Origin: Ignavibacteria bacterium
GTDB taxonomy: Bacteria; Bacteroidota; Ignavibacteria; Tepidaquicellales; Tepidaquicellaceae
Assembly: GCA_016709315.1 (NCBI GenBank)
Contig: JADJMZ010000006.1
Span: 414,388 to 478,387 of the forward strand
DNA length: 64,000 bases
Direction of reading: 5' to 3'
Of this stretch, positions 8,371-17,672 are shown piece by piece (within the stretch, counting starts at the first letter, position 1; each line of letters opens with the position of its first letter). The notes below the pieces were generated by a model that did no database searches, was not told the DNA's origin, and was given only the letters and a program-made list of their open reading frames with translations. A program made the translations under genes and the position numbers.

Positions 8371-8845
8371 TAAATAAACTCATTAATTGTAAATTGGTGA
8401 ATTTATTCCTGATGATATTCAAAACTTTTTTGTAATGAATAAATAACTTTTAATTTTGCATTTAAACACATTAATATCCAAGAATTTAAATTTAACACCC
8501 TCTTTAATTTTTACATTTAAATAGTTTGTCTCAAAACATAATGACCACCCCCTTAATCCCCCTCCTTGGCAAGCAGGGGGAAGCCCTCTGAAAGCGGGCA
8601 GGGGGAGGTCATAAAAGAGTCTGTCTTAAAACTTTTGAATCAACGCGGAGCCGCCCGCATAGCGAGGCAAGCAGAGACGCAGAGAGAAAACTGGCATGAA
8701 AACTAAGTTCTCTGTGACTCTGTTGCTCTGTGTTTTAGAATAGATTGATAAATAATAAAATCATTCTTTGGCTTTCTTGTAATTCCAGCTATTTGTAATT
8801 TAGGAAAAATTTTATTCATTCATTAAATAACCTAAGGGGACTTAA
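8371..8845. other. Intergenic region without a gene, repeat-rich
   Basis: It separates the divergent hisS and the secreted propeller gene. It holds the nested palindrome at 8541-8612. A second low-complexity repeat at about 8635-8745 consists of cgcagagacgcagag and ttctctgtgactctgttgctctg strings around a GC-rich insert (8649-8672). No coding signal was found. Confidence 0.7.
8541..8612. repeat. Nested palindromic element, copy 1
   Basis: The outer arms are atgaccaccccc and gggggaggtcat. The inner hairpin is ccccctccttg / caagcaggggg with one mismatch. A GC-rich segment at about 8583-8600 (ctctgaaagcgggcag) is inserted before the right outer arm. A shorter copy without that insert is at 20899-20946. 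Confidence 0.75.
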
Positions 8846-9949
8846 TTGAAATTTGTTTTCATTTTTATATTTACTGCTTGTTCATTTTCATTTTCATTGT
8901 CTCAGTACAACAGTCCGGAAAGCGTAACATACGATACAGTCAGCAGCAGATATTTTATTTCAAATACATCGAGTTCCAAGATAGTTCAGCGGGACAGAAA
9001 CGGAGTCGTAACAGATTTTGTAACAGTCGGTGGTTCTATCCACGGCGTGACTGTTCATGCTAACAGGGTTTATGTATGCAATGGCACAAGAGTACGAGGA
9101 TATGATCTTACTTCCGGAATTGAAGTAATGAATGTTTTAATTTCAGGATCAGCTTTTTTGAATGATCTTGCAGCGGATGCAAACGGGATTCTTTACATTT
9201 CAGATTTTAATTCAAAGAGAATTTACAAGCTAAATACAAACACACAGGAATACTGGATATATGTAGCAAGTACAACTAACACTCCGAACGGAGTTTATGT
9301 TGATGCCCAGAGAAACAGATTGCTTCTTTGCTGCTGGGGGTCGAATGCACCTGTGAGAGCTGTAAACTTTTTAGATTCTACTATTTCAACTTTAATTACA
9401 ACACCATACAGCAACTGTGACGGGATATCCTTAGACAGAAATAATAATGTATATATCTCGACCTGGGGAATACAGTCTGTTGTAAAATATGATATAAATT
9501 TCACAGCGCCAGCCGTTGTGATTGCGAGCGGATTAAGCAATCCTGCTGATATTTATGTTAACAGAAAAACAGATACTCTTGCAATACCTAATGCCGGTAA
9601 TAGTACGGTTGTATTTTCACTATTGAATGTAACATCATCTGTAAAAATTGATGAAGGAAAAATTCCCGGATCATTCACATTGCAACAGAATTATCCGAAC
9701 CCTTTTAATCCGGTCACGAATTTGGAATTTGGAATTTCGGATTTGGGATTTGTGTCATTGAAGGTTTATGATTTACTTGGAAAGGAAGTTGCTGTATTGG
9801 TCAACGAGAAACTTTCGCCGGGAAGATATAAAACAGAATTTAACGCTAATAACTTTCCAAGCGGAGTTTATTTCTATAAAATTGAGACAATATCGCAAAG
9901 CGGAGCAGGAAGTTTTATTCAGACAAAGAGTATGATTCTATTGAAATAA
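8846..9949 (+). CDS. Secreted NHL/SMP-30-like beta-propeller with T9SS sorting tail
   Basis: A 367-residue exported protein. It starts with a TTG codon at 8846, supported by an aaggggA Shine-Dalgarno site at 8834-8840. A signal peptide (FVFIFIFTACSFSFSLSQ) precedes propeller-type repeats such as LNDLAADANGILYISDFNSK and ISLDRNNNVYIST, typical of NHL/SMP-30 six-bladed propellers. The C-terminal ~85 residues are a T9SS sorting domain (NYPNPFNP, KVYDLLGKEV, SGVYFYKIE, SMILLK), so the protein should cross the outer membrane and be anchored or released. Five DNA heptamers lie in frame within the tail. Substrate unknown; an enzymatic role is not evident. Confidence 0.85.
   Translation: MKFVFIFIFTACSFSFSLSQYNSPESVTYDTVSSRYFISNTSSSKIVQRDRNGVVTDFVTVGGSIHGVTVHANRVYVCNGTRVRGYDLTSGIEVMNVLISGSAFLNDLAADANGILYISDFNSKRIYKLNTNTQEYWIYVASTTNTPNGVYVDAQRNRLLLCCWGSNAPVRAVNFLDSTISTLITTPYSNCDGISLDRNNNVYISTWGIQSVVKYDINFTAPAVVIASGLSNPADIYVNRKTDTLAIPNAGNSTVVFSLLNVTSSVKIDEGKIPGSFTLQQNYPNPFNPVTNLEFGISDLGFVSLKVYDLLGKEVAVLVNEKLSPGRYKTEFNANNFPSGVYFYKIETISQSGAGSFIQTKSMILLK
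9718..9752. repeat. Five in-frame heptamers inside a T9SS tail
   Basis: Units gaatttg, gaatttg, gaatttc, ggatttg, ggatttg encode part of TNLEFGISDLGFV in the sorting domain. The same arrangement occurs on the minus strand at 58782-58816, 59949-59983 and 61202-61236, and as non-coding DNA at 19422-19456. Confidence 0.85.
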
Positions 9950-10120
9950 GTACCGGAAATAATTTAGTAACAATATTGAAGTTTAATAAAGTTTAAAAAC
10001 TTAATGCAAAGATATACGGACATAAGAACAGATGACTCTTTTGATTTTACAAATCAATTACATGAAGAAAAATGAATCTGTTTTATTTAAAAGACTTTAG
10101 AAACTATAAATTGAAATAAA

Positions 10121-10459
10121 ATGCTGAGTTTTACAGTAGCTGTTTATATCACAGTAGCTTTATTAGGAATTTATCTCTTTACAAAACTATTCTCAAAAAA
10201 TCCTTCAAAATTTATTATCGGTATAATTCACGGATCGCTGGGACTTTTCGGAATTGCCTGTCTGATATTTTATGTTTCATTCAGTGGTGCAGACAGTCCT
10301 GCAATAAGCATACTGCTTTTTGTTGCAGCGCTTTTTGTAGGCGGTGGAATGCTTGCTGCAAAAATGACAAAGAAAAAATTTCCTTTATGGATAGCATTAA
10401 TTCATATAGCATTTGCAGCAACAGGAATTTATTACCTTATAATCTTCTGGCTAAAATGA
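10121..10459 (+). CDS. Small four-helix membrane protein
   Basis: A 112-residue protein with four hydrophobic segments: about residues 3-22, 31-51, 57-78 and 88-110. Short charged loops (FSKNPSK, KMTKKKF) separate them. No family motif is recognised. It is flanked by secreted propeller genes on the same strand but separated by more than 150 bases on each side, so it is probably its own unit. Function unknown. Confidence 0.6.
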   Translation: MLSFTVAVYITVALLGIYLFTKLFSKNPSKFIIGIIHGSLGLFGIACLIFYVSFSGADSPAISILLFVAALFVGGGMLAAKMTKKKFPLWIALIHIAFAATGIYYLIIFWLK

Positions 10460-10542
10460 TTTCGAAATTATTTTATTAAATTGATTTCTTCTCGAATTAG
10501 TCCATGCTCGTGGCTAGTGGCATCCATTGGGTCACCCTGATT

Positions 10543-10593
10543 GGATCCCCGCTAAAAGCATGCCTGCCTCGCGGCAAGGCGGGCGGGGATGAC
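10543..10593. repeat. Palindrome carrying the GC-rich hairpin insert
   Basis: Arms atccccgc (10545-10552) and gcggggat (10583-10590) enclose the GC hairpin (cctgcctcgcggcaaggcgg, 10563-10582). Without the insert the host reads as a simple ccccgctaaaagcatg/cgggg palindrome. The remaining intergenic DNA (10460-10737) shows no gene. Confidence 0.65.
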
Positions 10594-10737
10594 AGTATGG
10601 GGTTTCAGTATTCTCGATACATATTGGCAGTATTGAAATTCAGTTTTCTGAAAAATCAAAACTATGTTGCAAGTATAAACTAATAGTATTAATTTGTTGC
10701 AATCAATTCAAATTCATAAATCAAAATCAATTAATTC

Positions 10738-12897
10738 ATGAAGATAAAGCTATATCTGATTTCAGGTTTACTCTTCTTTTTTATTGCGGGAAGTGTATTC
10801 TCACAGGGATTCAACAGCATTCATACTCCGGACGGAGTGTATATAATTGCTGCAGGAAATGCAGGAAAGATCTACCGGTCAACAAACGCAGGAACTACAT
10901 GGTCGAGCTATACAGTCTCTTCAGATAATCTAAGATCTGTATTCTCTCTCGGAAATGACGTTTGGATCGGAGGAAGCAACGGTAATGTTTATAAGACAAC
11001 AAAGAGTAATTCTCCTGTGACTGCAGTTAATACAGGATCTACAGTAACACTGAATTCAGTTTGTTTTGTAAATGCTAATACCGGGTTTGTCTGCGGTGAT
11101 GGCGGAAGTTTATACAAAACTGTGAACAGCGGACTTAACTGGAGCATTTCCAATTCAGGAATTACAACTGAGAATCTGAATGCAGTAAGTTTCAGTGATG
11201 AAAACAACGGCGTTGCAGTTTCAAAAGGAGGGAAGATTTTCATAACGACAAATGGCGGTTCAGACTGGACAGTTACTGCCGGTGTTACAACAAACGATCT
11301 CCTTGATGTAAAATATTTCACTGACGGTATTATCGCAGTCGGTAACAACGGAACAATATTAACAAAAGAAACTGCAGGAAGCTGGAATACAGTAATTACA
11401 AGAACTGAATCTGATATCAGAGGAGTAACAGGATCATCTCTCAGCAACGCAAGAGTATGCGGCGGCGGCGGATTTATAAGGAACAATCTTAACAGCAGAA
11501 GTAATTTCTTTAACTTTGAGATTAATCCGATGATGGCTAATCTTGTTGATATTTTTTATTATGACGCTAATACAGGATTTGCGGTCAGCAGTCTTAACAA
11601 TGCTATAATAAAGACTACAAACGGAGGTCAAAGCTGGGATCTTCCATCAGGCACAGGAGTTTCATACAACTGGGTTCAGAAAACCCCGAGCGGAAGCGGT
11701 ATTGGAAATAATCTTTGCATGCATCCAAAAGATAAAAATTCAGCTTTCGTAGTTTACGGAAACAAAGTTTATGTAAGCAGGGACAGATCGGAAACCTGGA
11801 CACAGATCTCAACTATTTCAATAGGCACAAGAGCTCATTCATTTTATGTAAGTCCAAATGATACAAATATCTGGCTCGCTGCAATAGAATCAAGTCCCGA
11901 TTGTATAGTCAGGACTACAAATTACGGTCTCACCTGGTCAAATATAATTGCTTATGATTTCAGCTCTTACGGACAGCCGCTTGAAATGGATCAGAATAAT
12001 CCTTCGACATTTTACTTTGCACCTTCCAACTCATCAGGATTGGGAGTATTTAAATCTACAAACAACGGAGCTAATTTTACTTTGATCTCTGCTTACAATA
12101 ATTCTGCAATAAATCAGCCGTGTGATCTCATTGTAATGTGGGACAGCTCGAATGTAATTTACATGGGAGATGACGGCGCAGATATATTTAAATCCACAAA
12201 CTCCGGATTGACGTGGAATCAGGTAAAGCCAGGATCATCATCTGAAGTGCCTTCGATGTGTAATTCGGTTTTTGATAAAAGCATTTGCTATGCGACAACA
12301 TGGGGAAGTTCGCAGGTATTCAAGACATCAAACCACGGCGACACATGGAGCATAACTTCAAATAATTCAGGAAGCGGATGGGGATCAGATCTATGCCGTG
12401 AAGATCCGACACTTGTACTTACAGGAAATTACGGATCACAGGCGTATCTTACAACAAACGGCGGAGCAAATTTCTTCAACGTGAATACAGGATTAAGCGG
12501 AGCAGGCGCAGGAATTATGGTACCTGAAAGAGGATACATGCTCAATATGCAGACAGGATCTTTGTATAAATTAAATGTAGTTTATACAGTTCTGACAAAT
12601 GTAAATGAAAACAATGTCTCAAATCTGAATCCCGGAAATTATGAACTTTCGCAGAACTATCCAAATCCGTTCAATCCATCTACAAACATAAGATTCTCTT
12701 TACCGAATTCAGGAATTATCTCATTAAAAGTTTATGATCAGATTCGTAAAGAAGTAACTTCGCTCGCTGAAGGTTTTAGAAATGCAGGAACTTACGAGAT
12801 CAGTTTTAATGCAGCAAATCTTTCTTCCGGAATATTTTTCTACAAACTTGTTACAAATGATATTTCATTGACAAAGAAAATGATACTTGTGAAATAA
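10738..12897 (+). CDS. Secreted Ycf48/sortilin-like propeller protein with T9SS tail
   Basis: A 719-residue exported protein. After a signal peptide (LYLISGLLFFFIAGSVFSQ) it has many BNR/Asp-box-like repeats of the form IYRSTNAGTTWSS, IFITTNGGSDWTV and IIKTTNGGQSWDL. This is the Ycf48/VPS10-type seven-to-ten-bladed propeller pattern. The C-terminus is a T9SS sorting domain (NYPNPFNPSTNIRFSLP, SGIFFYKL, KKMILVK). In contrast to the 8846 gene, its tail lacks the heptamer-encoded segment although the length is the same. It is probably a surface or secreted protein; ligand unknown. A strong terminator follows. Confidence 0.85.
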   Translation: MKIKLYLISGLLFFFIAGSVFSQGFNSIHTPDGVYIIAAGNAGKIYRSTNAGTTWSSYTVSSDNLRSVFSLGNDVWIGGSNGNVYKTTKSNSPVTAVNTGSTVTLNSVCFVNANTGFVCGDGGSLYKTVNSGLNWSISNSGITTENLNAVSFSDENNGVAVSKGGKIFITTNGGSDWTVTAGVTTNDLLDVKYFTDGIIAVGNNGTILTKETAGSWNTVITRTESDIRGVTGSSLSNARVCGGGGFIRNNLNSRSNFFNFEINPMMANLVDIFYYDANTGFAVSSLNNAIIKTTNGGQSWDLPSGTGVSYNWVQKTPSGSGIGNNLCMHPKDKNSAFVVYGNKVYVSRDRSETWTQISTISIGTRAHSFYVSPNDTNIWLAAIESSPDCIVRTTNYGLTWSNIIAYDFSSYGQPLEMDQNNPSTFYFAPSNSSGLGVFKSTNNGANFTLISAYNNSAINQPCDLIVMWDSSNVIYMGDDGADIFKSTNSGLTWNQVKPGSSSEVPSMCNSVFDKSICYATTWGSSQVFKTSNHGDTWSITSNNSGSGWGSDLCREDPTLVLTGNYGSQAYLTTNGGANFFNVNTGLSGAGAGIMVPERGYMLNMQTGSLYKLNVVYTVLTNVNENNVSNLNPGNYELSQNYPNPFNPSTNIRFSLPNSGIISLKVYDQIRKEVTSLAEGFRNAGTYEISFNAANLSSGIFFYKLVTNDISLTKKMILVK

Positions 12898-12920
12898 GTA
12901 CATTGATTTTATAAAATTTA

Positions 12921-12954
12921 AAAGCCGGTTGATAAATCAGCCGGCTTTTTTTTT
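12921..12954 (+). terminator. Rho-independent terminator
   Basis: A 13-bp stem (aaagccggttgat / atcagccggcttt, one wobble) with a 2-base loop and a run of Ts, 23 bases beyond the propeller gene at 10738-12897. Confidence 0.9.
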
Positions 12955-13036
12955 GAGAAAAATTTTTGAAACTTAGTTGATGTTTTGACATTGCAGGATT
13001 TGCACACATGAATTCAACTTTTCCAAGAAGGAATAG

Positions 13037-13142
13037 CCTCTAAGTCTCCCGTTTAGCGAGGCCTGCTCCGCAAGGCGAGCGAGCAAAGACTCAAAGTTAA
13101 TAACTTTCAAAACAAATTCTTTGAGACTTGGAGACTTAGAGG
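13037..13142. repeat. Inverted-repeat element with GC-rich insert
   Basis: Perfect 13-bp arms cctctaagtctcc (13037-13049) and ggagacttagagg (13130-13142). The inner arms gcaaagactcaaag and ctttgagacttgg also pair. A GC-rich insert (about 13050-13083, with gcgaggcctgc and gcaaggcgagc) follows the left arm. The internal sequence resembles the elements at 24409-24534 and 58415-58538. The rest of 12955-13199 holds no gene. Confidence 0.7.
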
Positions 13143-13199
13143 TTTTGCTCATAAATTCTTTATAAGATTATCTGCGGGGCTTGGGAATGAGAAGTGTTG

Positions 13200-16100
13200 T
13201 CAGTCAAATTGAACCGGAATCTCAGAAACAGGTTTGATCACAATTTCATCTTCAACTGTTTTCGATTCAGTTGATGAGAAGTAAGAGTAAATTGCCGGTA
13301 CCATATACAATGTCAGAAATCCGGAAAACATTAATCCGCCGACGACAGCTATTCCGAGAGATATCCTGCTTCCTGCTCCGAATCCGAGTGCAATGGGAAG
13401 TATTCCCAGAATGGTTGCTGATGTTGTCATTAATATCGGTCTGAATCTTTGCAAAGCGGATTGAACAACAGCTTCGGATTTTATTAAACCTTCTTCTTTT
13501 TTCTGATTTGCAAATTCAACAATAAGAATTGCGTTTTTAGTTACGAGTCCAACGAGCATAATTATTCCTATCTGACTGAAAATATTTATCGTCATATCGA
13601 AGTACCAGAGTGAGAGTAATGCTCCTGCCAGAGCAAGAGGAACAGTAAGAATTATAATGAAAGGATCTACAAAACTTTCAAACTGCGCTGCCAGAACCAG
13701 ATAGATAATTATAATAGCGAACAGGAATACATAGAGAAGACTTGACGAACTCTCTTCAAAATCTTTTGACTGTCCTGAAAAAGCAGTTGAGAAACTTTCA
13801 TCAAGCACTCTGCCTGCAATTTCTTTCATTGCTGCATTGCCGTCTCCTAATGTAAATCCGGGTTTCAGTCCTGCAGATATAGTTGCGGATACATTTCTGT
13901 TGAATCTGAATCTTGAAGTTGGCACCGCCTGTTCGTCTAATTTGACAAGACTTTCAAGCTGTATCATCTTTCCTTCAGAATTCTTTACAAAAAGTGATTT
14001 AAGATCTGCCGGCTTATCCCTGTTTTCTCTCGAGAACTGACCGATGACCTGATACTGCTTTCCGTCTTTAAGAAAATATCCCATGCGCTGTCCTCCGAAT
14101 GCAATCTGAAGCGTCCTTCCAATATCCTCAACGGATACTTTCAGGTCTGCAGCTTTTTCCCTGTCAATTGTCAGAGATATTTCCGGTTTATTCACTTTAA
14201 GATTTACATCAACGAACTGAAGTCTCGGATCTTTGTTTGCTTCGTCAAGAAATACCGGAAGCGCTTCCACGAGTTTGTCATAGTTCTGCGCCAGTACGAC
14301 AAACTGAACCGGTTGTCCTCCGAACCTGCCTCCGATTGTCGGCGGCTGTGAAAGGGATACCCTAACTCCTGAGTATTTATTAACTTCCCTTGACAGTTTT
14401 CTGAAAACTTCTTCCTGGGATTTAGTCCTTTGTTCCGGATCAGATAAATAAATATTAACAGTGCCGTTATTAACTGCACCTCCTCCGCCAGCTGCTATTT
14501 CCATTGGGAATGTCGCTTCCGGAATTGAATCCATTACATATTGTCCGATGTCCCTCAGATATTTTTTTGTGAATTCAAAAGAAGAACCTTCGGGAGCGGT
14601 TAATGAAACTCTGAGATTGGATCTGTCTTCGAGAGGAGCAAGTTCAGTTTTTAATGTGGATCCGAGAAAGTAAATAAGTACAATTATCAGACCCATTATA
14701 AGAAAGCTTACCCATCTTACGCTCATAAAAAATTCAAGACTTTTTCTGTAAAATTCATTTAACCAGTTAAAAAAAGGTTCGGTTATTTTGTAAAAAAACG
14801 AAGGCTCGTGTTTTGTCAGAAGTCTTGAACTCAGCATCGGACTCAATGTAAGAGCGACGAATGCAGAGATCATGACCGAACCTGCAATGACAACTGCAAA
14901 TTCCCTGAACAATCTTCCTGTCAGTCCCTGCAAAAACATTATTGGAAGAAATACTGCAGCAAGAGTTATAGTTGTCGATACTACAGCGAAGAAAATTTCT
15001 TTTGATCCTTTGTAAGCCGCCTGAATGGGGGACATACCCTGTTCAATTTTTGAATAAATATTTTCCAGTACGACTATGGCGTCATCGCATACCAGTCCAA
15101 TGGAGAGAATAATACCAAACAGAGTGAGTACATTAATTGAAAAGCCGGCGAGATCCATCAGGAAGAATGTAGCTATTATTGAAACCGGAATAGCAATAAC
15201 CGGAATGAATGTTGATCTCCAGTCTCTCAGAAACAGATAAATTATAAGCACTACAAGACCGAAAGCAATGAAAATTGTTTCTTCCACTTCTTTGACGGTT
15301 TTCTGAACAAATGAAGAGAAATCAAAAACCACTTCAGCTTCGATCCCGGGAGGCAGTTCCTTTTTTATCTGTTCAAATCGTTTCTGAAATTCTTCAGAGA
15401 TATTAAGCACATTTGCGCCGGGCTGCGGAAGTATGGCGACATTCACACCGATTACTCCGTTGCCTCTTACTTCATTCCTCTCATTTTCTGCTCCGTATTC
15501 TGCCAAGCCGATATCACTCATTCTAACAATGCTGCCGTCCTGCTGCTTTACAATTATATTGTTAAATTCCTTAGGAGTTGATAATCTGCCGAAAGTTTTG
15601 ATCGTGAGTTCAGTATTGTCACCTTCAATCCTGCCTGACGGGAGTTCGAGATTTTCCTGTGAAAGCACTCTCTGAATATCGGACGGAGTCAGGTTATATG
15701 ACTGAAGCTTGTCAGGATCAAACCGAAGGCGCATTGCGTATTTCTTTTCACCGAACAGACGCGTTGAACTTACACCCGGAATTGTCTGAACCTTTTCAGA
15801 AATTACATTTAATGCAAATTCATTAACATCAAGAATGCTCTTTGTACTGCTTCTGATAAAGACAATGATAATGGGAACTGCATCCGCATCAGCTTTTTCT
15901 ATCACCGGATTTTCAATATCAGGAGGCAATTGCCTCAGCACTCTTGAAACTCTGTCTCTGACATCATTTGCTGCTGCATCAATGTCTTTACTGAGTTCAA
16001 ATTCCACTGTTATCTGACTCTGCTGTTCGCGGCTTGTACTCGACATTATTTTAATTCCGTCAATTCCGTTGATGGACTGTTCAAGCGGCTCTGTTATCTG

Positions 16101-16283
16101 AGCTTCTATTACATCTGAATTAGCTCCGGGATATGAAGTGGAAACTGTAATTACTGGCGGGTCAATGTTGGGATATTCCCTTACTTCAAGATTCAGAAAT
16201 CCCGTAATACCGAAAAGCACAAGTATTATTGAAAGTACGATCGAAAGTACAGGTCTTTTTATACAGACTGATGACAGGCTCAT
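13200..16283 (-). CDS. RND multidrug efflux permease (HAE1/AcrB family)
   Basis: A 1027-residue inner-membrane proton/drug antiporter, the pump part of a tripartite efflux system. It has the AcrB plan: N-terminal TM1 (IKRPVLSIVLSIILVLFGI), a periplasmic porter half, TM2-6, a second porter half and TM8-12. The proton-relay aspartates are present in TM4 (GLVCDDAIVVLENI, D400/D401) and the relay lysine in TM10 (GLVTKNAILIVEFANQ). Full family length. It lies one base downstream of the adaptor gene and is surely co-transcribed. No TolC-type outer-membrane gene is in the window, so the channel must be encoded elsewhere. Substrate cannot be predicted. Confidence 0.95.
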   Translation of the reverse strand: MSLSSVCIKRPVLSIVLSIILVLFGITGFLNLEVREYPNIDPPVITVSTSYPGANSDVIEAQITEPLEQSINGIDGIKIMSSTSREQQSQITVEFELSKDIDAAANDVRDRVSRVLRQLPPDIENPVIEKADADAVPIIIVFIRSSTKSILDVNEFALNVISEKVQTIPGVSSTRLFGEKKYAMRLRFDPDKLQSYNLTPSDIQRVLSQENLELPSGRIEGDNTELTIKTFGRLSTPKEFNNIIVKQQDGSIVRMSDIGLAEYGAENERNEVRGNGVIGVNVAILPQPGANVLNISEEFQKRFEQIKKELPPGIEAEVVFDFSSFVQKTVKEVEETIFIAFGLVVLIIYLFLRDWRSTFIPVIAIPVSIIATFFLMDLAGFSINVLTLFGIILSIGLVCDDAIVVLENIYSKIEQGMSPIQAAYKGSKEIFFAVVSTTITLAAVFLPIMFLQGLTGRLFREFAVVIAGSVMISAFVALTLSPMLSSRLLTKHEPSFFYKITEPFFNWLNEFYRKSLEFFMSVRWVSFLIMGLIIVLIYFLGSTLKTELAPLEDRSNLRVSLTAPEGSSFEFTKKYLRDIGQYVMDSIPEATFPMEIAAGGGGAVNNGTVNIYLSDPEQRTKSQEEVFRKLSREVNKYSGVRVSLSQPPTIGGRFGGQPVQFVVLAQNYDKLVEALPVFLDEANKDPRLQFVDVNLKVNKPEISLTIDREKAADLKVSVEDIGRTLQIAFGGQRMGYFLKDGKQYQVIGQFSRENRDKPADLKSLFVKNSEGKMIQLESLVKLDEQAVPTSRFRFNRNVSATISAGLKPGFTLGDGNAAMKEIAGRVLDESFSTAFSGQSKDFEESSSSLLYVFLFAIIIIYLVLAAQFESFVDPFIIILTVPLALAGALLSLWYFDMTINIFSQIGIIMLVGLVTKNAILIVEFANQKKEEGLIKSEAVVQSALQRFRPILMTTSATILGILPIALGFGAGSRISLGIAVVGGLMFSGFLTLYMVPAIYSYFSSTESKTVEDEIVIKPVSEIPVQFD

Positions 16284-16284
16284 A

Positions 16285-17355
16285 TTAATTCAGCTTTTCG
16301 ATCTTTACTTTAGAATTATTTTTTAATTTTAGAATGTTGGTGGTAAGCACAGTATCTCCTATGCTTATGCCTGATGTGATCTGAATTTCCTTTTCCGATC
16401 TGAATCCTGTTTCGACATCTTTAAGAATTGCTGCGCCGTTATTATAAACAAAAACACTTTGTCCCTTAAGCTTTGGTATCAGAGCTTCCGAAGGTATCAT
16501 CATAATATTCTCATCTTTTTCAAGCTTAAGTTTTACTTTCACAAAAGATCCGGGCAAAAGTTTATTTCCCTTATTCTGTGAAATGGCTCTTAGTACAATG
16601 CTTCTTGTGCTTTCATTTAAATTCGGATCATAAGACACGACTCTCGCAGTAAAACTTTCATCATAACCTTCCATTGTAAAATTAATATCCATACCTTTGC
16701 TGAACATACTGATATATTTTTCAGGAATAGAGAAATCAATTTTTACTTTTCCGATATCCTGAACTGTAGTGAGTACTACAGAACTATTGACAAGACTTCC
16801 TTTGCTTACATTTCTGGATCCGGTAATTCCGGAAATAGGGGAGCTGATGTATGTCTTTGCAAGTTCAATTTCAAGAATCTCAATATCTGCTCTTATTTTT
16901 TCAATATTTGTCTGTCTGATTTCAAATTCATCCGGAGTGAAAAGTCCTTTATCAAGAAGCTGCTTTTCTCTTTCTTCCTGCTTTAAATTCAGGTCTTCAT
17001 CAATATTCAGTTTATTAAGTCTGGCAACAATGTCTGCATCATCAAGTCTGAAAAGAAGTTTACCTTCCGGCACAAAAGATCCTTCATTAAAATAAATACC
17101 TGTAATTTTTCTGGACAATTCGCTTTTGATCTCCACTTCTTCATTAGCGACTACAGTTCCGACAGTCGATACTTCGTTTTCAAGTTCGCCTGTCTTGACA
17201 ATAACTGCATCTGCCGGCAGCATTTGATTCTGCTGATTAGGATTACCTGAGACAGGTTCCTTGTTTTTGTCAGATAATAATTTTGGAACAATCAGGAGAG
17301 CTCCGGCAACTATTAATAATAATACAACTGAGATATTTCGTACGGTTTTATTCAA
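16285..17355 (-). CDS. RND efflux periplasmic adaptor (membrane-fusion protein)
   Basis: A 356-residue adaptor linking the RND permease to an outer-membrane channel. It has an N-terminal membrane anchor (ISVVLLLIVAGALLIVPKLL) and a barrel-sandwich/lipoyl half (VGTVVANEEVEIKSELSRKI, EGSFVPEGKLLFRLDDADI). A helical hairpin (about residues 115-165), the second lipoyl half (YISSPISGITGSRNVSKGSLV) and a beta-barrel/MP domain ending in a Lys-rich tail follow. It precedes the permease in the operon with a one-base gap. Confidence 0.93.
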   Translation of the reverse strand: MNKTVRNISVVLLLIVAGALLIVPKLLSDKNKEPVSGNPNQQNQMLPADAVIVKTGELENEVSTVGTVVANEEVEIKSELSRKITGIYFNEGSFVPEGKLLFRLDDADIVARLNKLNIDEDLNLKQEEREKQLLDKGLFTPDEFEIRQTNIEKIRADIEILEIELAKTYISSPISGITGSRNVSKGSLVNSSVVLTTVQDIGKVKIDFSIPEKYISMFSKGMDINFTMEGYDESFTARVVSYDPNLNESTRSIVLRAISQNKGNKLLPGSFVKVKLKLEKDENIMMIPSEALIPKLKGQSVFVYNNGAAILKDVETGFRSEKEIQITSGISIGDTVLTTNILKLKNNSKVKIEKLN

Positions 17356-17672
17356 TTTGTTTAAAGAGGTTAATGCAATATAGTGTTAATATAAATTTTA
17401 ATAAATGTTTAATAATTCCTTAATCTTCAAATATTTTTGCAGCCGCCGGGGGCCCTGTTTTTTTCCGTTGGGTTTTTTTTTTTGGGGGGGGAAAAATTAA
17501 TTTTGATTATTGCGCTTTGAGTTTGAGACTATTCTTTTAATGTTGTGTTGTAACTTACTTAATATGTTTTGTCATGTACAAAGAAAGTTTTGGACGCATG
17601 AGAAATTAGATAGACATAATTAATTAATTTCCGCATTTTGCGAATATAAAAAATTATTAAATTCATTCTTGT
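17356..17672. other. Intergenic region with anomalous homopolymers
   Basis: Between the divergent adaptor and oxidase genes. At 17445-17495 it holds ccgccgggggccc, runs of seven and twelve-plus Ts and a run of eight Gs followed by five As. This is unlike the surrounding DNA and suspicious as a sequencing or assembly artefact. No gene or clear promoter was found. Confidence 0.6.

Noticed and set aside
10989..11812. Minus-strand open frames inside the propeller gene
   Set aside because: They are shadows of the repetitive coding strand, without starts, motifs or plausible composition.
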